Shown in pieces: positions 9,701 through 20,509 of a stretch of DNA of 64,000 bases. The first letter of the stretch is position 1, and every line of letters starts with the position of its first letter. The stretch is from Hormiphora californensis. Lineage: Eukaryota; Ctenophora; Tentaculata; Cydippida; Pleurobrachiidae. The position numbers were made by a program, and so were the translations under genes. Below the pieces are notes generated by a model. The model saw only the letters and a list, made by a program, of their open reading frames with translations. It did not search any database and was not told where the DNA came from. The DNA lies in the NCBI GenBank assembly GCA_020137815.1, contig CM035362.1, forward strand, positions 3,246,391 to 3,310,390, given 5' to 3'.

Positions 9701-12700
9701 TAACACCTCAAAAAAGATGATTAGCTCAATGAAATGAGTTGATTTATGATTGAAAAGATTAAAACCGATGTCAAATTGAACGAAACGAACAATTACATCA
9801 TAAATCAACTCATTTCATTGAGCTAATCATTATTTTTGAGGTGTTATGAGATCTCATAACATTGCTGCACGGTACTAATCGCAGAAAAACCAAGTTACAT
9901 GCTTGAATTTGAGAAAATCCCTTAATCATGGCTCAGAAAAGGTGTCAGATATCATCATGATCACATGACACCCACAAACTAGCCCGGAAACACGCTATTA
10001 CAGCTCTCTGTCATTGCAGGACAGGGCCAATAAAAACCAAACCTTTTCATCACTTTAGGGATGTTGGTTCCTGAATGACAGGAATGAACTAACAAAAACG
10101 AAAAATGAACTTTGGCCTTTGGCCTTCATTTTTCTTGTGAGCAAAGATCTTGCTTATCCAATGTTTTCCCAAAGTTTTAAGAAGATTGAACGAAGGTAGC
10201 CGTGATACATCTGTTTGAAAGTCGCAAAAAGAGCAAAATCATGCATGAACATTTTCTCAACTGCTGAGTGACCTGGTGCTTCAATTTCATTTTCATGGTG
10301 CTATTGGAAAGATAAACTCAAGCCAAAGAAAATAGCATATGATGGAAAATTGGATGCTCACATCATGAATGAACGAGAAATGAAGAAGGAATGAAAAATG
10401 AATTTTCGAATTTTTGACAAAAAATTATGGAAAAGTTACCAAGGAATTGATCCAAAGTGCTCCCATAATTTTTATTCTCACAACTATCACCGTTTTGACG
10501 CACCACCGCGCTAACCATGACCAACAATCCGTGGCCCACCTTGTAGTAGCACTGGCAGTTTCACGCGCTTGTGTGTAGAAGTGTTGCGTGTGCTCTCTCT
10601 TTTGTTTTTTGAGGGAGGGTATTTCTAAGGTGGGGGCTCTGCCCCCACCACCCCGTTTATGGTGGGGGCTGTGCCCCCACACCCCCCTTTTGGGCCCGGG
10701 GCACTTGCCAGTGCTATGATGTATTACACCAATAATTGTACCGTTCAACCCTATATGGTGTTGTCTCATATATGACCGTCCTCTTCGCACCGGGCCGAAG
10801 GCATCGAGGTTGCGCGATGTACAGTCAGTGTCTGACAAATATTTGGAAAGGGCGCGTGAAACACAGTCTAGCTAGGCAATCAACCCTATGGTGTCCTCGA
10901 ACACACATACCGTTCATTTGGAAAGTTTTCAGTAGCAATGGTGTAGGTATGTTTCTTGTAACTACACGGTTCATAACACGTTGGCAGAGTATACAAAGTT
11001 CCCTGCATAATCAGATTCATAACCAGATTTTCGCATTGAACTTGCTGGGTTATTCCACAACTGCTGAAACTTTCACACTGCGTGTCACCTGCAGGAAGCA
11101 TATGGGAGAATGAATTGGGAGAAACAAGTAAACAACAGAGCTCGTTATTTAGGTCACGTGACTGGTTATCAGCCAATCAAGACCAGTATTTCCTAATTCG
11201 TTAGTAATTACCTGGTGTCAACCCTTCAGCGGTGGTTCCCTCCCGTGCCAGGTAGTTCGCAGTGAGTTCCGTGTAACTCGCCCCACTCCCGAACATGGCG
11301 ACAGTCCCCGGCATTTCCATAACTGTTTGTTGTGCTACTGAACATAAAGTAGCGGCCTGAATAGATATTTTGATATTTATGATCAAAATGTTTAAGTAAG
11401 AAACACAAAAACCCCAAATGAGGCTTGTATAATGTACTTTAATAAACACATAAATTAATCGAAAAACCATAAATCAATCAAATTTATCGTATTGAACCAA
11501 CTTACAGTTTGCATCGTTTTGACACTGTGCCTCGCATGTTTCCACATCAGCAACTCCAGTAGACTTAGAGATCTGGTTACTGGTGTACCTATAATGAATA
11601 TACATATTTGACATTCATATATAAAGATGAGCTGTTTACTCAATAAAATATTACCTTGAATTACCGAAAATAAGGCGACCTGAAATTTTTTGAGAGGGTA
11701 AATTTACATTAATTTTAGGTTTCGTTAAACCACTCGCTAGAAGGTAGGCCATGCTGCCCCCAGATCAGAAGGCTCTTCTGGTATGGGGCGATTCCCGACA
11801 CAAGTAAACAACCAAACATAACTCGTTATTTAGGTGACGTGACTGGTTATCAGCCAATCAAGCACCAGTATTTCCTGATTCGGTCGGTTACTGCTTTTCA
11901 GGTATGGGACGATTCTAAACAGCATTCTACAGACTACTATTTTTATAGCTTTCCCCACAAAACTCTATTTCTCGTAACTCTGATCTCCATGCTAAATTGC
12001 CTGACCCTCTCTAAGAGATTGAAAAGGAAGAGGGAGAGAAAATAGAAAATAATGGTAGATTCTCTTATTAATATAATTATTGTGTTTATTCTATTCCTTT
12101 ATTCCGTTATTCTATTCTTTCCTATTATTCTATATTATATTCTATTATTATAATATGTTTCTTTAAGAAAATCTCTCTTAGTTTTCTCTCTCTCCCTCAC
12201 CCTCATTCTCTAGCACCATTAGACTAATAGTAACACAATGGTTTGCTGGATAGCAATATACAAGTTTTGTGGCATGCAGCGGGTCGTGCATGTATTGCCA
12301 TTATAATAATTCTTAGTCTAAGCGCTTAGTCTAACACGGTCGCTTGTAGTGGGAAAACGGTAATGGAAACTGATACGTAAGACGATGCGCAACCGTGGCC
12401 AATCAGGGCGTTAGTACGTGCTGTCAACATGCACTTTTTGCCGCGCATTATGCAACGTGCGCGTCTATTACTGTATTTCTATTACGGTAATACGACTACA
12501 AGCAGCACTGTAAGCGTAGTCTAAGCGCTTGGTCTAAGCATTATATAATGGCCTTTAATCATTTAATCATTTCCTTTGTTGCTAGGGTCTAACGGTGTAT
12601 AACTATAAGGTCCAAATGAGGCACGGAGTTTTTCTGAATCAGCTTTTCAAGACGAATCCAACGCAACCGGAATTAGCTTTCTATCTTATCGGGAAGGTGT

Positions 12701-15700
12701 GGTTCACTTTTTTCATTTTTAGCCGCACGAGCCAATCAGAGGGCGGTTTCGAAATTCTGGCCTCTGATTGGCTCGCATGGCAAAAATGACTAAAAATGAG
12801 CGTGTGTGAACCGAACCTTCCCGATAAGATAGAAAGCTAATTCCGGTTGCGTTGGATTCGTCTTGAAAGCTGATTCAGAAAGCTCGTGCCTATTTGTCCA
12901 TTCGGAGCTGTTTTGAACAAAAATCTCAAAAAAGTGTCCCCTAGGATGTTAGAGGACACCTTTTACTGCAATCTGACGACTCGAAATTTTCGAAGAGTTT
13001 GAGTAGCGCTGCCGCAAGCGGCCGGAAATTATGCGAACGTTTGCGAATGTCTGCAATGATTCGCGATATCATATCATGCGATTTTTTGCGATTTTATGCG
13101 ATTTTTTGCGAATTTGGCGGAGAGTATCCGTAATGAATTAGCATTCATTCGCATGAGATCGCATTAAGTAGCAAAACATTGAATTCGTTTGCATTCTATA
13201 CGCATTTATTAGCAAGTGGTGGCAAACAATCGCATTATGTCGCAATCGCATTTTATCGCATTTTATCGCAACTATGCAATCAATCGCAAACATTTGCATT
13301 GGATCGCAAACACTCGCACAATTTTAGGCCGGATGCGGCAGCTCTGCATTCATTCAAGATGTTATTCTAGGTGATTCCCCTCTAGTTATTATGTCGTAAC
13401 ATATTCTGGGGCACATTTTTGAATTTCAAAATTTTGATAAATAGGGAATTATATACACCGTCAGACACTATTTGTTGCATCAACAAAGTGTGAGCTGAAA
13501 GTTTTATGAAGGAGCAGACTTTGTTACTATGCGTAACGGTGGACGGACAGACGGACGGACGGACATTTAGTTAACTCCACGATCTGCTGATTTCTAAACC
13601 CTGAATGATCTTTTCAGCACGTGCGTGCTAAAAACATCATCCCGGGTGAATGCCCTTCGGGCATTCACCCGGGCAGGGGAAAAATACACAGTATAATTAG
13701 AGGCCCCTGCAGCATCTTCTCACATGTTTAAACGGCTCTAATTAGATAACTACAAAAGATAGAAACTATTCCAAAGTTGTGACTGCACATTTGGACGATT
13801 CTCTGTCCACTCAAGAAGTTTCATAGCCCCAACCCTTCATATAAGGGCTGTGTTCAGGTCCTCCTTTTCGTCACTTTAAAACGTCTTTTTGACTGTTTTT
13901 TGGTCATAACTCGTGATTGGATTGTCAGAACATCACCCAAATAGCTACAGACACTTTTGGATATACATTAGTTAACTTAAAACAGGTTTCAAGATGATCC
14001 AAGCACTCCTTCCGTGGGCACGACCGCGCACCAATAGTGGTCCTGACTAGTATGCCATTTTGATCATTGTTTCCTCAAACCAGATTTTATTGATTATTTA
14101 CTCTGACTAGCGGCAAAAACATCCTTGCTTTTTATAACTTTTTTATGAGACAAACTTTTCAGTCAGTGTAAAGTTTTCACCCGCGTGATGTCTATAAACC
14201 AATGGTGTGTGGTTGCTATAGGAACGGCGTGGATCCTAAACAACGTGTACTCCCTGTACTACAACTTCAGAAGAAAAGGGTTCCCAAGGCAACTCTACAT
14301 AGTTTTAAACTGCATTGATCTCAGTGTTTGTGTCATCGGAATTCTGTACATTTTAGATGCACTTTTAGGGATCCGGATTCCGTTTTTCATAAACACCATT
14401 GCCAATCTGAGCTCTGGAATTTGGACTTGTATAATTGGCGGTGCTCGACTTTTAGCCATGTCCCGGCCATTTTACCACATAAACAAGAGGGTATTCTGGT
14501 CAATCTCTACTGTGCTGTTGGCTATGGGAACAATTCCACTAGCGATTATCGTGCAGGCAAAAGGTCATATAATACGTTACTGGACGTTTTCATTTATGCA
14601 ACTGGATTGTCCTGGTAAACTTGTGCTAACAGTTTGGACGGCATCCTTCTTATCCGAAAATCAGACGTCGCAGCAGAAAGAGATCAACAACGGAGGAACG
14701 CTGCCGTTACCGTTGTTCTACTGGGTGTTGTGTTCCTCTCACCATATCAGTGGTGCGATAATGTGGGGACTGTCTTTTGTTTGCAATAGCGATTCCAACG
14801 CTTCATGTCCTTATTTCGTGCTGCTGTTATTTTATAATGATTAACGCGGCGCTAAACCCGCTGGTATTTTAAGAAAGCAGCTGATAGGTAAGTGCTGCAG
14901 CGGTCGTCGACTGGATTCTGTTCGCAGTATGTTTCGAAATAAAACAGTATCTGCGGAGGTTGGTGAGGCAGTCACCCCTCCACTACCGGCAACAACTGCG
15001 GAGACGCGTATTGTGACATCAACAGAAGTGAAGGGGTGTACCTCTACAGCTGGTCCCTGATTGGCTGATAGCCAGTCACGTGACCTAAATAACGAGTTAT
15101 GATTGGTTGTTTGAAATTGTGTCGGTCGGTTCCTGGAAGGGTTTACCTCTACTGAAGTGGCAGCTGATCCCTCGAGATAATATATGAGTTCATTGAACTT
15201 CGGTATGATCATCCAGCTAATTAGCATGCTAAAGAAGAATTATTTCAGAATTGTTGCCAGTAAACTACTTAAAGAGAGTTCACCTGAAAACAATATAAGA
15301 GTGCTCTGTAACTGAATTAAGCTGTGATATTTTATTTCTTTTCAAACGTATAGCCATCGTGTATTTTTGACAAGCGAATTGGAAAAATTGGGTGGTATGA
15401 CCATGGAGAAGGATTGAATCTACCCTGCAGAATACCAGGAACCGACCGAATCAGGAAATACTGACTTATTGGCTGATATCCAGTCACGTGACCTAAATAA
15501 CGAGTTCTGATTGGTTGTTTACTTGTTTCGGTCGGTTCCTGAGAAACAATGCAGATGATGGAGAAGAAGGAGAAGATCTATCTATCTAGATTCGATACCA
15601 GAATAAATTATTAAAAACTAGGACCAACAGATAGATTTCACACGAGGTTTTTGGCGATCATTTTGTGTCTTTCAGAATCACCCGAGGGCCAACTATAGGT

Positions 15701-18173
15701 TGAATACTAACTAAATTGGGAGAGAGAAGAAAATTGTCCACCGCTACCTGCTAGGCAACTGCTTCTTCATAAATATTGGGGAACGCTGACATCACCATCC
15801 GTTTTAGCCTATCTCTCACTTTCTCCTACCCATGTGTTGCATGTACGCTCTGGGCTTCCTGACAATGCCAAGGTGCGAATTTATGAGATCAATGTCAGGG
15901 AGGTGCAGTGCTGTTCCAGAAACTCATCTCGTGAAAACTTGGCCGCTATGTAGCCAATTCGGAGATTTCTATATTCGATTGGAGTAATCACCCTTGGGCG
16001 ACGGTGGGTAAAGCTATTAGTAGTCGTTGATTGGCGTAATCTGTCATATTCTCTAGCCTGCTCCCTGACAGCAGCAGTTCTCCTGGACATAGATAAATGT
16101 TGCCGAATAGCGCTTGGGGTGGAAGAGCTAGACATCAGGACAGAAGTAAAAGAATGTACGTGCAGAATTGAATTTCCCCTTGGTTATACCCAACTGCAAC
16201 CGGGAGAGAGGTCTCCAGATCCCTCTAATAATTGCACATGCAAGTGTAGTTGCTAGGTGACATAGGTGTCACAAAATTTGCTTAGTAAGTAGTATGATAT
16301 TCTATTCTATTATTATAATATGTTTCTTTAAGAAAATCTCTCTTAGTTTCTCTCTCTCCCTCACCCTCATCTCTAGCACCATTATACTAACGACATTAAG
16401 TAACACAATGGTTTGCTGGACAGCAATAACATACAAGTTTGTGGCATGCAGCGGGTCGTACATGTATTGCCATATAATAATTCTTAGTCTAAGCGTTAGT
16501 CTAAGCATTATTACAATGACAATACCTAGTCGGATGCGCTAGTTCTCAATATTCATAAAAATTGAGCACCATGTTCCTCCCGAGCTGAGAGGGAGTTTGA
16601 CAAAAGCCGAGAGAATTGTTTTCGAGTGCAGGGCAATCTCACCGTGGGGTTATGGACCTCAAATATGCAAGCCACAAGGATGTAGATCAGTCGAAACTAC
16701 ATCGAACCCTCCCAATTGTTCCAGTTTTTGATACATTTGTTTGGAGCCTCGACACGACCTCTAAACGTGTGCTAATTAATATAATTTGTCTCTGTATTCC
16801 ATTTGATCATTGTTCCTCCAAAACCAGATTTTTTGTTATTTACTCTAGCGGCAAAATATCCTGCTTTTATACTTTTTATAAGACAACTTTTCAGTCAGTG
16901 AAAAGTTTTCACCCGCTGATGTCTATACACGGCTGTGTGTGTGGTTGCTATAGGAACGGCTGGTATCCTAGCAACGTGTACTCCCTGTACTACAACTTCA
17001 GAAGAAAAGGGGGTCCCAAGCAACTCTACATAGATGTATCTTTTTCCAGGTGCAACTGAAAATCCAAACTCTTTGCTTATCACCTGTCAGATTTAATATA
17101 AAACGTACGTAACCAAGTTCGTGCATCAGATAGTATGACAATACCAATATAGGCTCACATTTAGCTTGTAATTTGCTGTGACATAGATTGAGCTCACACA
17201 CATGTGTGCGGGGTTGCGCCAGGTGTGTATGTCATCAAATATGACAAGCTAAATGTGAGCTCAATCTAATTTACAAATTAGAACTATATAATGTAAAAGG
17301 AGGATCTCTTGTGCCTCGACATCATATTATATGGTAATCCTGCAATTACTACACACCGTCTCATTGGTTTGCCGAAGAATCACTTTAAACCCGGATGACT
17401 GCTGGGTATCAAGATATTTGGAAACCTCAGCATCCAGGGTAACAATCAAACCGCCAGTTGGACCACTTACCTGGGAGAAGAAAATGTATTTAATAGTTTA
17501 GTTATTGGTCAACTAGCCGCAGTTTGCTAACTTGATATTAGAAGCCAGATCAAAATTTAATTCCAACTAAAACTACCTATTACCTAATAATTGTTTGTAA
17601 AATTTAAATTAACTCACTCGTTGCACAAGTAGTTCATTGTCATTCAATTCCAAACAACTTCCCATTTCAGTCACTTCAACAGTACCCATGTTCGCAAACT
17701 CAAAACTCTTTTTCGCAAACTCTATATCACCCACTATCTCACTCTCAATATCCATTCCGTAATTTTGAAACAGTTCCGCAGCGGTAATGGCGACTTCTAA
17801 GGCATTGGCCCCTAAAATCATCTCTCCTCCATCAGTATTATCCCTGCTACTATACGACTCCAGTATCTCCGTGAAGATTTCAGCATACGTTATGTTTTTC
17901 CCTCCCACCGACACGGATGATTGTTCCATCTTGGTCCGATCGAGAACGTTTAAATTACAGATGGTGATGGCTGGTATCTGGTATTCACTGCCCAGGATTT
18001 GTATAGTATAAGTTATAGGAATCGTATGCGAGGTAGTTGATAATTAACTGATACACCAGCTGACCACACACTCCCGTCATGAGAAGGAGGATAATCACCC
18101 AGTAACCCTTCCAGATCTTAGATCGGTGATTCTGGAGCTCAGTTTTGTAGCGGTTCTCGATCTCAAACTCCAT
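6763..18173 (-). CDS. DEG/ENaC-family sodium channel with a PAN-like cysteine module
   Basis: Amiloride-sensitive-type channel subunit. Exons read on the minus strand: 18173-17618, 17470-17357, (gap), 11679-11655, 11579-11506, 11356-11212, 11088-10911, 7412-7295, 7204-7115, 6972-6763 (TGA). Exon 1 has TM1 (WVIILLLMTGVCGQLVYQL) and the family motif IPAITICN. Exon 2 has the GGLIVTLDAEVSKYL segment. Exons near 11.5 kb read ETCEAQCQND and CRYFMFSS, a PAN/apple-like cysteine pattern in the finger region. Then comes TCYEPCSYKKHTY (the CxxPC..Y element), EAKENLVQLVFYTDL and the TM2 motif ELGGLSDFFVGIS with the G-x-S filter position. All listed junctions agree in phase except the unseen exon(s) between 17357 and 11679. 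Two frame breaks, at CCC 17991-17993 and CCCC 11281-11284, are each cured by removing one base, so they look like sequence errors; a decaying gene remains possible. Confidence 0.85.
7559..7940. repeat. Inverted-repeat element in a channel-gene intron
   Basis: Arms of about 90 bp (7559-7648 and 7852-7940) share CCCGGGCCCATGTGGTGTCA and GGGGGTAACACC in opposite orientation. The 200-bp centre is CT-rich with no coding. It could fold into a long hairpin in the unspliced transcript. Confidence 0.8.
8012..8590. repeat. 161-bp tandem satellite, about 3.6 units
   Basis: Unit starts at 8012, 8173, 8335 and 8495 are marked by CATAAATATGCAAATAACGG, giving a period near 161 bp. Shared internal words include AAATATGTCCAT and GAAAACGTTC. 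The last unit is incomplete. The array lies in the intron between 7412 and 10911 of the channel gene. Sequence from 8591 to 9003 shows nothing recognisable except a C-rich run at 8799-8825. Confidence 0.85.
9006..10543. mobile_element. 1.54-kb fold-back element with ~745-bp arms
   Basis: The left arm (9006-9752) is repeated in reverse complement at 9797-10543 almost throughout, leaving a 44-bp loop. Both tips read CAAGGTGGG / CCCACCTTG and are flanked by TA, consistent with a TA target duplication and so perhaps a non-autonomous Tc1/mariner-type element. No frame in it is convincingly coding. A truncated copy opens the window. It lies inside a channel-gene intron. Confidence 0.85.
10544..10880. 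repeat. GC-rich hairpins and a dispersed MITE fragment
   Basis: Two adjacent hairpins with stems GGTGGGGGC/GCCCCCACC lie at about 10630-10680. From 10760 to 10850 a fragment (GACCGTCCTC, CACCGGGCCGAAGG, ACAGTCAGTGTCTGAC) recurs at 57009-57103 and in reverse at 62104-62226. ACACAGTCTAGCTAGGCAA near 10862 belongs to another dispersed family, seen at 36421, 48631 and 59882. Confidence 0.65.
11125..11203 (-). mobile_element. hAT-like MITE core, both ends eroded
   Basis: Reverse-orientation match to the MITE interior (CTCGTTATTTAGGTCACGTG, GGTTATCAGCCAATCA), without intact terminal repeats. It sits between two channel exons. Confidence 0.65.
11795..11893 (-). mobile_element. hAT-like MITE, reverse orientation
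   Basis: Matches the MITE over almost its whole length in reverse (AAGTAAACAACC to TTCGGTCGGTTACTG). The terminal repeats are partly mutated. Confidence 0.65.
11930..12560 (+). repeat. Extra copy of the receptor 5' flank, split by an insertion
   Basis: Matches 70-380 and 2880-3120, including the CT tract and half of the 56-bp palindrome. At 12336-12507 a 172-bp insert with imperfect inverted ends (CGGTCGCTTGTAGT / ACTACAAGCAGCACTG) interrupts the palindrome. TAA on each side suggests a 3-bp target duplication, as in PIF/Harbinger-type elements. No receptor exon follows this copy directly. Confidence 0.65.
12600..12900. repeat. Inverted-repeat element, also partly at 52635-52790
   Basis: The arms share GCTTTCTATCTTATCGGGAA and its complement, plus CAACCGGAATTAGC and GCTAATTCCGGTTG, around a centre with GAGCCAATCAGAG / CTCTGATTGGCTC. 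A diverged half copy is at 52635-52790. The short open frames are incidental. Confidence 0.7.
13001..13350. repeat. Short element with inverted ends and a GCGATTT-periodic core
   Basis: Ends GCTGCCGCAAGCGGCCGG and CCGGATGCGGCAGC are inverted. The core is made of irregular TGCGATTTT / TTCGCAT words. Flanking 13351-14050 is unique sequence with a run of GGACGGAC at 13546-13565 and the hairpin at 13641. Confidence 0.55.
13641..13673. repeat. Perfect 33-bp hairpin, 15-bp arms
   Basis: CCCGGGTGAATGCCC, loop TTC, GGGCATTCACCCGGG. Very stable and isolated in an intron of the channel gene. It has no poly-T tail and is not a bacterial terminator. Confidence 0.8.
14188..15060 (+). pseudogene. Receptor copy 3, frame-shifted
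   Basis: Closest to copy 1 (784-1683): the first ~130 codons are open and match, including NCIDLSVCVIG and ARLLAMSRPFY. Small insertions and deletions around 14550-14640 then shift the frame, and further loss occurs near 14800-14880, where TM7 (NPLVI) is broken. The 3' end matches copy 1 and 2 again, down to the MITE-derived stop at 15058-15060 and the MITE right end at 15135. It lies antisense inside an intron of the channel gene, so it came as part of a block duplication. Confidence 0.8.
15436..15541 (+). mobile_element. hAT-like MITE
   Basis: Counterpart of the MITE at 2029-2136 within the duplicated block, with both 14-bp ends present. It was copied with its surroundings rather than inserted independently. 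Confidence 0.8.
15780..16260 (-). repeat. Second copy of the 84-codon ORF element
   Basis: The ORF at 15881-16135 differs from 2477-2731 by one residue (HLSMSRRT for HLSRSRRT). It is part of the block duplication and has the same stop and overlapping second frame. Confidence 0.7.
16913..17037 (+). pseudogene. Receptor copy 4, truncated after TM1
   Basis: The start region of copy 2 (GGCTGGTATCCTA, AACGTGTACTCCCTGTACTA) runs to about CAACTCTACATAG at 17035, where homology stops abruptly and channel-gene intron sequence resumes. Many single-base losses relative to copy 2 fall in homopolymers, for example in the CTTTTTATAAC run near 16863. This edge marks the right breakpoint of the segmental duplication. 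Confidence 0.8.
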
Positions 18174-18335
18174 TCTGGTACAATCTTCTCTTGTGGATGA
18201 AACCGAAAGGAAAACGATATACGTTATCGAAACAACCTCAATTTACAGTACGTACTACACTTACATTGTGGTGGGATCACGCTACTTACACTGGAGTGCT
18301 GGCTAGATCGCAACATTTCCAGTTAGTTTATGGTA

Positions 18336-18490
18336 CAGTCGGACCCCGATTTAGTGGCACCCCGATTTAGGGACAGGATTTTTCCCCCGATATAGGAAAT
18401 TAACCTTATTTGACCCCGATTTAGTGGACACCCCGATTTAGTGGACAAGAGCCTTTCCCCCGAGGGTGTCCCTAAATCGGGGTCCGACTG
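18336..18490. mobile_element. pogo/Tigger-like MITE upstream of the channel gene
   Basis: A textbook copy: CAGTCGGACCCCGATTTAG at one end, its complement at the other, TA on both sides, and inner repeats GATTTAGTGGACACC. It lies 160 bp upstream of the channel ATG. Confidence 0.85.
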
Positions 18491-18499
18491 TATATGCTA

Positions 18500-20280
18500 A
18501 ATGCATTCCAGCGTGGGATTCCATTTGATGTGATTTGCTTCTAAGAAGAAAAACACGGTAGTTATTGGGGCTGTGGCATTGCCACCACAAAATATTCTTG
18601 AAAATACTCCAAAAACACAAATTTCGCTAGATGAAAAGATCGGGCGTCCACAAATTGTAAACACATCGATTTACTCATTTATAAAATTCTATCACATCTA
18701 TTTGTACTACCCATTTTCCAATTATTTAATACCAAAAAGATAATTTACGGCTCTAAATACTTTGTGATATACCTCACCGCTCAACAATATTAATCAATCA
18801 TTCAAGAATGTTTTCGCATTTCACAGAATACTTTTTAACCCTTTGAGACCGATAGGGTCACCAGTGACCCCACGCTAATTATGCATCTAGCGTCTGTCCG
18901 AACTAAATCTAAGAAGTTTAAATGGTTTTCCGGGTTAGAATAGACACTTTTTGGCTGTTTTTGGGGTCATTTTAAGCTTTGAACATCTTAGTTTACTAGA
19001 AATGCCAACTCTAAGCCATAAAAGTTGAAATTTTGGTGTAAAGTTGGCCATATCTCTAAAACGGTATAAGTAAGCCAATAATGGACCTACAAATCAAAAG
19101 AAAACCATGGGTTTTACCCCGGTATGAAGTTTCGTGATGATTTGATCAAATTTACAACGCTCAGAGGGCAAATAATGCCGGGGTCACCAGTGACCCTATC
19201 GTCCCCTAACGCTAATATAGAAATTTGGATTTTACGTGCATTTCTAAAGGATTGGCCACCGATAAAGGTCTAAAACGGCATTTTTCAAACGGGTGCCAGC
19301 GACTAACCGACTCCATCAGTGTTATCTATACATCTTAGAGAGTCGCTGAAAATTTTTTTGAGATTCGTGCTCCTTCATAAAAATTTTCATCTCGGCCAAT
19401 TTGAAATTCTAAAATCGGCTACAGATGAGATACAGAGGTCCATAGGGTGTGTAAAATGTGCAAAATGGCCGGGTTTATATAAGTGTTATGAAGAAACATA
19501 GGGTCTAAGATAAGCGGTTTTCGAGTTATGAGGCAAAATAGCTACGAAATCTCAATTGTTTGCATTCCATTTGAGACCGATAGGGTCACTGGTGACCCCA
19601 CAGAAACAAAGTTCGTAGAGACGAGTTTTTTGGTTCTGCTTTCAAGTAGGCTTGTTAGGAGTGTCTCCAGCAATTTTCAGATATTTCTGTCGATGGCGCC
19701 ACTATCGGTCCCAAAGGGGTGTTTATATATACGATTAAACAATGTCCGACTCTCAGAAATGAGTTTATTTGTGTGGAATCTCTGCAGGTTCTCTATATTC
19801 CGGGGTATTTTGTGTCCGTTGCTGCTGTCTTTGTTCACCAACGAAGTCAATAGTATCACATCGGCCTGAAAAATACGATGTTAATAAAATGCATCATAAA
19901 TAGAGCTTAAAGTCATGAAGATTGAAGAATGTGCCTTCTGGGAGAAAAATTAAAATCATTTGCAAACTAAAACAGTTGAAGTAGGCAAATGACTCTAATT
20001 TTATTTAATAAATTTAGCAAAACTTTACTTAGCTTTAAATAGATTTGTTATTCATCACATTGCGGCTGGGATATTGTTTGCCTCAGAACACCAGTTTTAA
20101 CCAGATCTTGCCAGAACCGCGAAATAAATGATTACTCTCCTTCGGGTATAATACAACTATATGGCCTAGGGGGTATGGGTTTCAATGGGAAAATCGAGTT
20201 ACGTCAGGACTCCGGAAATGACCATGTTTCTTACTTAGATACTTGAATATATACTTACCAGTGTTCCTTCTTTCTGCTCG
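18500..20280. other. Gene-free stretch with a possible piggyBac-like element (18838-19718)
   Basis: The phrase GACCGATAGGGTCACCAGTG opens the element directly after TTAA (TTAACCCTTTGAGACCGATA) and its complement-like form TATCGGTCCCAAAGGGG closes it. A third internal copy lies near 19566 and a reversed one at 19188-19210. TTAA plus CCCTTTG is the piggyBac signature, but the right end lacks TTAA, so this is tentative. The remainder, 19870-20280, shows only AT-rich sequence with one stretch resembling 23700-23770. Confidence 0.4.
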
Positions 20281-20509
20281 GCCAAGTTTTAATAACATAC
20301 TGTTAACATAGCCTTAGCAATATGAATATCAAAGTGCCAACAATTACAGCAAAAGTAGCACTGAACAAACAAACAAACAAACACTGTCAGTTCGTCTGTG
20401 TTGTTAGCTATCAAACAAAAGCATCCTGCAATACTTTTATTTAACATTGCTTGTCGTTTGTCGCTTGTCGTTCTAGGGTCCCAGCTAGGGGAGTACACTA
20501 AAGACTTAC

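Noticed and set aside
11201-11470. Single 89-codon frame through the channel exon at 11356-11212
   Set aside because: Its 5' half disagrees in phase with the preceding exon and loses the cysteine pattern; one extra base in CCCC explains both halves better.
13641-13673. Rho-independent terminator
   Set aside because: Perfect stem but no T run and a eukaryotic intron location.
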